Part shown: piece by piece, positions 1-6,406 of the stretch
Layout: each line of letters starts with the position of its first letter
How positions within the stretch are numbered: position 1 is the stretch's first letter
Origin: an uncultured Collinsella sp.
GTDB taxonomy: Bacteria; Actinomycetota; Coriobacteriia; Coriobacteriales; Coriobacteriaceae
DNA: 7,079 nucleotides
Assembly: GCA_900551555.1 (NCBI GenBank)
Contig: URWC01000097.1
Span: 1 to 7,079 of the forward strand
Direction of reading: 5' to 3'
Program-made: the position numbers and the translations under genes
Notes under the pieces: model-generated
What the model saw: the letters and a program-made list of their open reading frames with translations, nothing else
Database searches by the model: none
Told to the model about the DNA's origin: nothing

Positions 1-23
1 TAAGGTTTATCGCGAGTTCCGCA

Positions 24-60
24 CGCAAAGAAGGCCACTTAATGTGGCCTTCTTCTTGCG
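24..60 (-). terminator. Likely bidirectional rho-independent terminator closing the operon
   Basis: An inverted repeat pairs 29-38 with 44-53 around a 5-nt loop (39-43). The core is GGCCAC/GTGGCC flanked by A/T pairs. After a 2-nt bulge (54-55) the stem continues with CGCAA (24-28) against TTGCG (56-60). Read on the minus strand, the GC core is followed by TTCTTT; read on the plus strand it is followed by TTCTTCTT. It could therefore stop transcription from either side. It lies about 60 nt beyond the stop codon of the last gene. No plus-strand gene end can be identified in the first bases of the window, so the second use is inferred from symmetry only. Confidence 0.8.
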
Positions 61-89
61 CAGGACTGTAGAGCAGGAAACCTTATATC

Positions 90-111
90 CGGCCCCTCCG
101 TCCGGGGACCG
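90..111 (-). other. GC-rich hairpin in the 3' untranslated region
   Basis: On the minus strand CGG-T-CCCC (111-104) can pair with GGGGCCG (96-90) around a 7-nt loop, with one bulged U. This gives a seven-pair, almost all G-C stem that starts 11 nt past the stop codon of the TsaB-RimI-TsaD gene. The bases after it are GATATAAGG, not a U run, so it does not look like an intrinsic terminator by itself. It may be a 3'-end stabilising stem or an incidental GC-rich pairing. Nothing else is visible in 61-122. Confidence 0.35.
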
Positions 112-122
112 CGCCGTACCAG

Positions 123-2507
123 CTACAGCGTCATGTTCGGATCGGCGTCGACGTCGAACGGCGAGATTTCACCTCGGTCGAATTTACGGCGAGCGACCTC
201 CGCGATCATGGCTGCGTTATCGGTACAGGCAGACAAGGGCGGCACCGTTACGCGAATCCCCTGACGCCCAAGCTTCTTGATCATCATCTCGCGCAGATGC
301 GGGTTGGCCGAGACGCCGCCACCGATGCAGTATTCCTTGCATCCGGTAGCGTGCAGTGCGTTTTTGGCCTTCTTGTACTGCACGTCAAAGACAGCTGCCT
401 CAAACGAAGCCGCCAGATCGGGAAGGTGAATCGTGCGCCCGGCCTTGGTCTCTTGCTCGATGTAGAGCGTCACCGCCGTCTTGAGGCCCGAAAGCGAGAA
501 GCGGTAGTCCCCCCTGCTGTTAAGCGCACGGGGGAAATCGATCGCCTTGGGGTTGCCCGTCTCGGCCAGCTTGGAGATGATGGGGCCACCGGGATAGCCC
601 AAACCCAACGCCTTGGCTACCTTGTCGAAGGCCTCGCCCACGGCGTCGTCGAGCGTCTCACCGAGCACCTCGTAGTCGCCCCACGCCTTCACGTGCACGA
701 GCATGGTGTGCCCACCCGAGACAAGCGTGAAGATAAACGGCGGTTTGAGGTCGGGTTGCGCCAGCAGGTTGGCAAACAGGTGCCCCTCCAGATGGTTGAC
801 GCATACGAGCGGCTTACCGGCAGCGTAGGCAAAGCCTTTGGCAAAGGCAACGCCCACCACGAGGGCGCCCACCAGGCCCGGACCCTGTGTCACGCCCACG
901 GCGGCAAGCTCGCTGGGAGCAATGGCTCCACCCTCAAGGCCAAGTGATGCCGCGGCATCCTCGAGCGCCGCATCTACGACACTCACAATCACCTCAACGT
1001 GCTTGCGCGAGGCGATCTCGGGCACCACGCCGCCAAAGCGGGCGTGAAAATCAATCTGTGTCGACACCTGGTTGGCCAGCATATTGCCATCCGCATCGAT
1101 AATCGCCACGGCCGTCTCGTCGCAGGAACTCTCGATAGCGAGCACTAGGCGACGGCGCTCAATTTCAGCGCGCTCCTCAACGGTTCGCTCGGGCGCAGGC
1201 AGCGGCCATACACGCTGCTCAGCCGCCGTCGGCTCGGGCGAAGCATTGTCGACCGGAAGCACGAGGGGCAGCGGAGCCGTCATGACGATGGCATCCTTGT
1301 CGGCACCATAGTAGCCGCGGCGACGGCCAGCCTCGGTAAAGCCCAGAGCGTTATAAAGCGCGATCGCTCCCTCGTTGCCGTCCTCGACCTCGAGCGAAGC
1401 CGTGGTGCAGCCGAGCATCTGGGCATCATAGCTCACATGCGACAGCAGCTTGCGGGCGATACCCTCACGGCGATGAGTCGGATCGACGGCAACGTCCATA
1501 ATCTGCACGTCCCCGTCGACGACCATGCCGCCGGCAAGACCCAGCAACTGACCGTCGTCGTGCGCCACCCACCAGCTACGCGGAGCGGCAACGTCCTCGC
1601 CCAGCTCGGACAAGAACATGCCCGGCGTCCACGCCTCGTGTCCGGCGCCTTCAAAGCAGGCGGTCTCCAGTGCGCTCGCGCCCTCGGCATCCGCCGCGCC
1701 CATGGGGCGGAATTGCAGATGACGACCGGCGAGCTCATCGGCAACGCCCGTAATTTCGCTCTGCGCACTCTCGGCAAGACCAAGACGCTTGCGCTCGTTT
1801 TCCTCGGCATCCGAAAGGCGCGTGTAAATCGGCAGGACGCGAGCCGGATCGCCGTCACCCGCAGCGTGCGCGAGCAGCAAGCCCTCGCCCGAAGGCCACC
1901 ACAGGTCGCGCTCCACGCAGCGGACGGTCTCGTCCTCACCCAGCAGCTTGCCATAGCGCACGAGACCGTCACCGGTCAGCTGAACCTGGTCCCAGTCCGC
2001 TGCTTGGCGCCACTCATCGAGCGCCACGGCGGCCTTGACCACGTGTTCGCGCTCAAATTGACGCTCGGGGCCCTCATCGACCAGCATATACAGCGCCGGA
2101 TATACCTCACCGCGCATAGCATCGGCCAAGATACCAAGCTTGCCGCGCACGCCAGCCTTCCACGCCGTCCAAGCGCAAGCGTCGAGCGTCGACACGCCCA
2201 GCAGCGGAACATTGGCACCACGCGCGAGGCCCTTGGCAGTGGAGATGCCGATACGCACACCCGTAAACGACCCCGGGCCGCGACCGACCACGTAGCAACC
2301 AACATCGCTGCGATCCAGACCGGCCTGAGCCAGCACGCCATCAACGGTATTCACGAGCTCAACGTTGGCGTGACGGCGACACATGTGGTCGCCACTCACG
2401 AGCTTCGCCTCGCCCGTCTGCCCATCAATCCAGCTTGCCGCGCAGGCAAGCATGTCGGTCGAGGTATCGAGCGCCACCACCAGCGCGTTGTCGTTATGCA
2501 AGCTCAT
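123..2507 (-). CDS. tsaB-rimI-tsaD: TsaB-RimI-TsaD fusion: tRNA t6A37 threonylcarbamoyltransferase with N-acetyltransferase domain
   Basis: A 794-residue protein carries three usually separate enzymes. Residues 1-245 are TsaB, the partner subunit, with ALDTST (12-17) and GPGSFTGVRIG (77-87). Residues about 263-412 are a RimI-type GNAT acetyltransferase, with the acetyl-CoA loop RREGIA (346-351) and ALYNALGF (383-390). A Pro/Glu-rich linker follows. Residues about 452-794 are TsaD, with IESSCDETA (458-466), the metal-site pair NHLEGH (H572, H576), SGGHT (597-601), GGGVSAN (729-735) and TDNA (D763). TsaD moves threonylcarbamoyl from threonylcarbamoyl-AMP to A37 of ANN-decoding tRNAs. TsaB supports it and RimI acetylates protein N-termini, classically ribosomal protein S18. 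All acts in the cytoplasm. The ATG at 2507 was chosen over the in-frame TTG at 2525 because it has ATAAGG upstream and puts the TsaB strand near the N-terminus. It overlaps tsaE by 14 nt. Stop is TAG. The domain calls are firm; that the chain works uncut is inferred. Confidence 0.95.
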   Translation of the reverse strand: MSLHNDNALVVALDTSTDMLACAASWIDGQTGEAKLVSGDHMCRRHANVELVNTVDGVLAQAGLDRSDVGCYVVGRGPGSFTGVRIGISTAKGLARGANVPLLGVSTLDACAWTAWKAGVRGKLGILADAMRGEVYPALYMLVDEGPERQFEREHVVKAAVALDEWRQAADWDQVQLTGDGLVRYGKLLGEDETVRCVERDLWWPSGEGLLLAHAAGDGDPARVLPIYTRLSDAEENERKRLGLAESAQSEITGVADELAGRHLQFRPMGAADAEGASALETACFEGAGHEAWTPGMFLSELGEDVAAPRSWWVAHDDGQLLGLAGGMVVDGDVQIMDVAVDPTHRREGIARKLLSHVSYDAQMLGCTTASLEVEDGNEGAIALYNALGFTEAGRRRGYYGADKDAIVMTAPLPLVLPVDNASPEPTAAEQRVWPLPAPERTVEERAEIERRRLVLAIESSCDETAVAIIDADGNMLANQVSTQIDFHARFGGVVPEIASRKHVEVIVSVVDAALEDAAASLGLEGGAIAPSELAAVGVTQGPGLVGALVVGVAFAKGFAYAAGKPLVCVNHLEGHLFANLLAQPDLKPPFIFTLVSGGHTMLVHVKAWGDYEVLGETLDDAVGEAFDKVAKALGLGYPGGPIISKLAETGNPKAIDFPRALNSRGDYRFSLSGLKTAVTLYIEQETKAGRTIHLPDLAASFEAAVFDVQYKKAKNALHATGCKEYCIGGGVSANPHLREMMIKKLGRQGIRVTVPPLSACTDNAAMIAEVARRKFDRGEISPFDVDADPNMTL

Positions 2508-3000
2508 CTTGTACAGCCTTATCAATCAAATGGGAAAGCTCCATTGCGCGGTCACCGTGCGCCTCGAGCGTTATCGTTCGCACATCGCTGTCGCCCTCAT
2601 CACGCTTGAGCGTCACCGAAAGATACTCATCCGTCAGCTCGTCCTGGAATTGTTCGCCCCATTCCAGCAGGCAAGCACCCTCATAGCCCAGCACATCGAA
2701 AATGCCCGTATCCTCGAGCTCGTAGGCATGCTCCAGGCGGTATAGATCAAAGTGAAACAGCGGAATACGACCTTGATCGTGAACGGCCATGAGCGCAAAC
2801 GTAGGGCTCGTAACCATATGCCCATCGCCCAGCCCGCGCGAGACGCCCTTGGTAAAGTGAGTTTTGCCCACTCCCAGGCCACCGGTCAGGATGAGCACAT
2901 CGCCGTCCTCAAGGCACGGTGCAATTAGCTCGCCAAAGTACTCCGTATCGGCAGCGCAAGTCGTTTTGTAAGTACCTACCCCCAGGCGCTCCAGGGACAT
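2494..3000 (-). CDS. tsaE: TsaE, ATPase of the tRNA t6A37 modification complex
   Basis: This 168-residue P-loop protein, of normal family size, is the ATPase that works with the TsaB-TsaD pair. ATP binding and hydrolysis by TsaE are needed for multiple rounds of t6A synthesis in bacteria. Visible motifs are Walker A GGLGVGKT (40-47, in place of the common GDLGAGKT), the switch-like TSPTF (64-68), HFDLYR (83-88) and EWGE (113-116), in the usual order for the family. The ATG at 3000 has a strong AAGGAG (3006-3011) with 5-nt spacing, which settles the start. The gene follows the uracil-DNA glycosylase by 12 nt and overlaps the start of its partner fusion gene by 14 nt, so the two t6A genes are probably co-translated. 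Residues after about 135 are a short variable tail with a helical end. The identification is firm. Confidence 0.96.
   Translation of the reverse strand: MSLERLGVGTYKTTCAADTEYFGELIAPCLEDGDVLILTGGLGVGKTHFTKGVSRGLGDGHMVTSPTFALMAVHDQGRIPLFHFDLYRLEHAYELEDTGIFDVLGYEGACLLEWGEQFQDELTDEYLSVTLKRDEGDSDVRTITLEAHGDRAMELSHLIDKAVQDELA
2517..2522 (-). promoter_or_regulatory. Ribosome binding site for the TsaB-RimI-TsaD gene
   Basis: ATAAGG lies inside the 3' end of tsaE, with 9 nt between it and the ATG at 2507. Nothing comparable precedes the in-frame TTG at 2525, where the upstream bases are TTTCCCATTTGA. The site therefore favours the ATG start and suggests that ribosomes finishing tsaE help load the fusion gene. 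Confidence 0.55.
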
Positions 3001-3012
3001 ATATGCTCCTTA

Positions 3013-3633
3013 TTATTCCGAGGCGTCCTCTGGTGCGGGATGTCGCTCCAGATAGTCGCCCAGCATCTTAAAGTCTTCCTCCAGCAGCTCCTGCCACGCC
3101 GGATTGCGCAGCGCTGCTGCCGGATGGAACGTGGGCATTACTACAAAATGCCCCATCTGGTGGAACCTGCCGCGCAGCTTAGTAATGCCAATCTCGGTCT
3201 TAAGCACAAAGTGCGTCGCGGGGTTGCCGAGCGTCACGATAATATCGGGCCAGATGCTTCGAATCTGCTCACGCAAAAACGGCGAGCAAGCCAGCACTTC
3301 CTCGGGACGCGGATTGCGGTTTCCCGGCGGGCGGCACTTAAGCACGTTGGCAATGTAGACGTCTTCGCGTTTAAGACCCGCCAGGGACAAAATGCCGTTG
3401 AGGTCCTCGCCTGCCGCCCCCACAAAGGGCTCGCCCTGCAAATCCTCATTGCGGCCCGGCGCCTCACCAATAAACATCACGCGGGCGTGGGGGTTTCCCA
3501 CGCCAAACACGATATTGTGACGCGACTGGTAGAGCTGGCAGAGGTGACAATCGCCCAGAACGGCCTCGATTTCCTCGAGTGCGACCTCACGTGGCACCTG
3601 ATGGGTATGGCCGGGGATGTGCATGACGCCCAT
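3013..3633 (-). CDS. Family 4 (iron-sulfur) uracil-DNA glycosylase
   Basis: A 206-residue base-excision-repair enzyme that removes uracil from DNA, left by cytosine deamination or dUTP incorporation. Family-4 features are all present. Four cysteines lie at C29, C32 (CHLC), C100 (NVLKCRPP) and C116, spaced as for the 4Fe-4S cluster. The uracil-pocket motif GEAPGRNED is at 56-64, with the GEPFVG loop at 67-72. RPPGNRNP (101-108) and the DNA-minor-groove motif HPAAALR (170-176) also match. The GEAPG form separates it from family 5 (GLAPG). ATG at 3633 is preceded by AGGAG (3639-3643) at 5 nt, and part of that site is the alr stop codon; a second ATG three codons in is less well placed. It sits 8 nt after alr and 12 nt before tsaE, so it is transcribed with them although its pathway is unrelated. 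No defect is seen. I give no gene symbol because naming varies. Confidence 0.93.
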   Translation of the reverse strand: MGVMHIPGHTHQVPREVALEEIEAVLGDCHLCQLYQSRHNIVFGVGNPHARVMFIGEAPGRNEDLQGEPFVGAAGEDLNGILSLAGLKREDVYIANVLKCRPPGNRNPRPEEVLACSPFLREQIRSIWPDIIVTLGNPATHFVLKTEIGITKLRGRFHQMGHFVVMPTFHPAAALRNPAWQELLEEDFKMLGDYLERHPAPEDASE

Positions 3634-3641
3634 AGCGGCTC

Positions 3642-4787
3642 CTACACGTAGACCTTGTCGAGACGCATGCCAAAGCCGCAGGCGACCTCGTAGTTAATCG
3701 TTCCGCGCAGTCGGGCCATCTCGTCCATAGTGATCTCGGCATCGCCATCGCGGCCGACAATAATCATCTCGTCACCATACTCGGCCTCGGGAATCTCGTG
3801 TGCCGGGTTGGACTGAATGGCGACCATAAACTGGTCCATGCAGATATTGCCAACCTGATGCACGCGCTCGCCGCGATACAGCACATCCATACGATTGGAA
3901 AGCGTACGCGATAGGCCGTCGGCATAACCGATCGGCAGCGTGCAGATCTGAACGCGCGTGCGCGGTACGCGGTAGGTAAAACCGTAGCCCACGCCCTCAC
4001 CCATCGCAGGGTGTGCCACGCGCGTCACGCGCGCATGGACGCTCATAACGGGATCAAGCTGCATCACGCGGCCACTCAGCTCGCACGGCTGCATGCCATA
4101 CAAGCCAACGCCGGCGCGAATCATATCAAAATGCATCGAGGGGTCGAGCATCGAGGACGGCGTGTTGGCGCAGTGCACGATACCGCACTCAAAGCCCGCA
4201 TCCTTAATGGCCTGAACGGCCTCGGTAAAGCGCTGACACTGCAGTTTGTAGTCCCAGCCCGAAGGTTCATCGGCCGTGGCGAAGTGCGTAAATACGCCGT
4301 CGCACTGAATACCGCGATGGAAATTAATACCGCGCACAAAGTCGAGCACCTGCGTGTAGTGTACGCCGATACGATTCATACCTGTCTCGATGGCGAGATG
4401 ATACTTGCCCACCTTGCCCGCCGCGACGGCACATTCGCCATACGCAAGAGCAAAGTCAGACGTATAGACCGAAGGCATGATATCAAACTCGAGCAACGTC
4501 GGAATGGCCTCGATAGGCGGCTCGCTTAGGATGAGGATGGGCTTCGTAATCCCGCCCTGTCGGAGCTCAACGCCCTCGTTAACCGTCGCCACGGCAAACA
4601 TGTCGGCACCGGCCGAATACATGATCTTGGCGCACTCAACAGCTCCATGACCATAAGCATCGGCCTTGACCACGCAGCACAGGCGCTGACGTGGATTCAG
4701 CAAGTTCTTATAGGCCCTCGTGTTGCGACGGAGCGCCCCACGGTCGATCTCGACCCAGGACCAGCGCGTCAAATCGGCTTTATTCAT
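3642..4787 (-). CDS. alr: Alanine racemase (PLP-dependent)
   Basis: A 381-residue cytoplasmic enzyme that interconverts L- and D-alanine and supplies D-alanine for peptidoglycan. The fold-type III PLP enzyme motifs are complete. VVKADAYGHG (39-48) has the PLP lysine K41. ETGMNRIG (134-141) and RAGVGLYG (224-231) follow, the latter with the arginine that contacts the PLP ring nitrogen. VGYGFTY (266-272) holds the second catalytic base Y268. IGYADG (286-291) and GNICMDQ (313-319) complete the set. Length is typical. The ATG at 4787 lies 2 nt after the nnr stop (TAA-TC-ATG) and has no convincing Shine-Dalgarno site, only GGATGA further up, so translation probably depends on ribosomes leaving nnr. 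No alternative start codon lies between it and the conserved WVEID segment (11-15). The nnr-alr-tsaE order is common in actinobacteria. The identification is firm. Confidence 0.97.
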   Translation of the reverse strand: MNKADLTRWSWVEIDRGALRRNTRAYKNLLNPRQRLCCVVKADAYGHGAVECAKIMYSAGADMFAVATVNEGVELRQGGITKPILILSEPPIEAIPTLLEFDIMPSVYTSDFALAYGECAVAAGKVGKYHLAIETGMNRIGVHYTQVLDFVRGINFHRGIQCDGVFTHFATADEPSGWDYKLQCQRFTEAVQAIKDAGFECGIVHCANTPSSMLDPSMHFDMIRAGVGLYGMQPCELSGRVMQLDPVMSVHARVTRVAHPAMGEGVGYGFTYRVPRTRVQICTLPIGYADGLSRTLSNRMDVLYRGERVHQVGNICMDQFMVAIQSNPAHEIPEAEYGDEMIIVGRDGDAEITMDEMARLRGTINYEVACGFGMRLDKVYV

Positions 4788-4789
4788 GA

Positions 4790-6406
4790 TTAGTCATCCG
4801 ACCCTTCGTCCATGATTCCCAGATCTTCGAGCGCATCCTTTGCCGCCAGTTCCATGGCAGGACCGATCAAGTCAATAAGATCGGTCGCGATAACGCTCTT
4901 CTCACCATACTCCGTCGCCGCGGCAAAACCGGCGTAGCTGTGAAGTGCGACGGCGTACGAATACAGCAACTCCCAACGATTCATCTCGTCGCGCATGGTG
5001 GCAAGCGTGCCAGCCAAAATACCCGCGAGAACATCACCCGAACCGGCAGTTGCCAGAGAAGCCGGACCCGAGAGCGGCAGCAGCACACGCTCAACGCCAC
5101 AGATAGCCGTCGTCGGCCCCTTGGCAATGACCACCAGATTGTCAGAGCCTGCAGCCCAGACAACCTTCTGCGCGGCTGCAATCGCAGTACCAAGGTCGTT
5201 CACCTCGTCACCGGCAACCAGACGCGAAAGTTCACGATAGTGCGGCGTCATAACCAACGGCTGCTCGCGACGATACATCTCGGGATTACTATCAATACCG
5301 TCAATGGCAATCTTAGCAAGGCAGTTGAGTGCATCGGCGTCCAAGATAAGCGGCACATCAAGCTCGAGCAAGCCCGAAACCACCTGCATAGCGCCGGCAG
5401 ATGTCGTCATACCGGGACCGCACAGTACACAGCTGTACTTCTTTGCAATCTCGCACACCGTCATGCGCGCAGCGGCGCCAAAGGAGCCGCGGGAATCAGA
5501 CGGAATAGCAAAGACGGGAATCGAAGGAAGTGCCATGCGAATAAGATTGGCGCAGGCGTCAGGAGCCGCGACTGCCACGTAACCAGCACCCGCGCGAGCT
5601 GCAGACTTGGCCGCCATAATGGCAGCACCAGGATATTGCGCAGATCCGGCGACAATAAGCACAGAGCCACGGGAATACTTATCGATATTCGTAGGTAGTG
5701 GGGCAAAGTAATCAACTAAGTCACCGGGCTCGACAATCTCGGCGGCGTGGTCGACATCATCGATGACCTCGTCAAGACGGTCGTAAAGATTGCCGCAGAT
5801 CAAATCGCCAGCATACTCAGGACCATCAGCGCTATACAGACCAATCTTGGGCGCAATCATCGTCACCGTATGCTCGGCACGAATGCAGTCGTCATCAACA
5901 ACGCCCGTCTCGGCATTCAGGCCCGAGGGAACATCAATGGATACGACACAATCGGCGCATTCATTGACCGTAGGAATCCAGATGGAGAACGGCGCACGCA
6001 GATTTCCGTGGAAACCGGTACCAAAAATGGCATCGACAACAACATCGGCCTTATCGATCAAAACCTCGAGTTCGTCACGCGAGGGGCCGACGCAAACGTG
6101 CACATCGCGGCCGGCAGTACGACGAGCAACATGACGTGCCAGAGCAGCAGGAATCTCATCCGGCTCAACCGGAGAAACGATATCCACGTCCACACCCTTA
6201 TGGCTCAGGATATCGGCGGCAACCCAACCGGCGCCGCCATTATTACCAAAACCGACCAGAACGAGAACCCGATCGGGATTGAGCTTCAAGACCTCGTTGG
6301 CGGCAAACTCACCCGCTAGCTCCATAAGCTCGGCCTTCGAAGTCCCTTCGCGTTCGATGATATCCTCGAGACGAACGACTTCTTCGGTACTCAAAACCGG
6401 TTTCAT
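4790..6406 (-). CDS. nnr: Bifunctional NAD(P)H-hydrate epimerase / ADP-dependent NAD(P)H-hydrate dehydratase
   Basis: This 538-residue enzyme repairs hydrated, inactive NAD(P)H. Residues 1-225 are the YjeF_N epimerase (R-NAD(P)HX to S), with GNNGGAG (54-60), VDAIFGTG (124-131) and SIDVPSG (156-162). Residues about 240-520 are the ribokinase-like dehydratase (S-NAD(P)HX back to NAD(P)H, with ADP in bacteria). They show RGSVLIVAGS (246-255), SAARAGAGYV (268-277), GPGM (330-333), LDADALN (355-361), TPHYRE (387-392), AKGPTT (428-433) and GSGDVLAG (455-462) with the expected catalytic D458. Position 59 is Ala where the family nearly always has Asp (GNNGGDG); the dehydratase motifs look whole. Start ATG 6406 directly abuts the acpS stop (TAGATG), with AGGAG (6412-6416) inside acpS. 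The C-terminal 20 residues are acidic. The two-domain call is firm; full epimerase activity is less certain because of A59. Confidence 0.95.
   Translation of the reverse strand: MKPVLSTEEVVRLEDIIEREGTSKAELMELAGEFAANEVLKLNPDRVLVLVGFGNNGGAGWVAADILSHKGVDVDIVSPVEPDEIPAALARHVARRTAGRDVHVCVGPSRDELEVLIDKADVVVDAIFGTGFHGNLRAPFSIWIPTVNECADCVVSIDVPSGLNAETGVVDDDCIRAEHTVTMIAPKIGLYSADGPEYAGDLICGNLYDRLDEVIDDVDHAAEIVEPGDLVDYFAPLPTNIDKYSRGSVLIVAGSAQYPGAAIMAAKSAARAGAGYVAVAAPDACANLIRMALPSIPVFAIPSDSRGSFGAAARMTVCEIAKKYSCVLCGPGMTTSAGAMQVVSGLLELDVPLILDADALNCLAKIAIDGIDSNPEMYRREQPLVMTPHYRELSRLVAGDEVNDLGTAIAAAQKVVWAAGSDNLVVIAKGPTTAICGVERVLLPLSGPASLATAGSGDVLAGILAGTLATMRDEMNRWELLYSYAVALHSYAGFAAATEYGEKSVIATDLIDLIGPAMELAAKDALEDLGIMDEGSDD

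Noticed and set aside
1..23. TAA at the first bases as the stop codon of a plus-strand gene entering the window
   Set aside because: Three bases give no frame information. A convergent gene would fit the symmetric terminator at 24-60, but nothing in the visible sequence supports it.
297..947. Plus-strand open frame of 216 codons antisense to the TsaD domain
   Set aside because: There is no family resemblance, and it lies wholly inside well-conserved TsaD coding sequence on the other strand.
2508..2525. In-frame TTG start adding six residues to the TsaB-RimI-TsaD protein
   Set aside because: It has no ribosome binding site, and the extra residues I-R-L-Y-K precede the normal TsaB N-terminus. 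The ATG at 2507 has ATAAGG upstream.
1437..2609. Long plus-strand open frame of 390 codons antisense to the TsaB and RimI parts of the fusion gene
   Set aside because: Its translation has no recognisable domain, it is rich in Arg, His and Ala as expected for the shadow of a GC-rich gene, and the opposite strand carries fully conserved TsaB and RimI motifs.
4940..5698. Plus-strand open frame of 252 codons antisense to nnr
   Set aside because: The composition is that of an antisense shadow (many Arg, Thr, His), and the minus strand encodes the intact dehydratase domain here.
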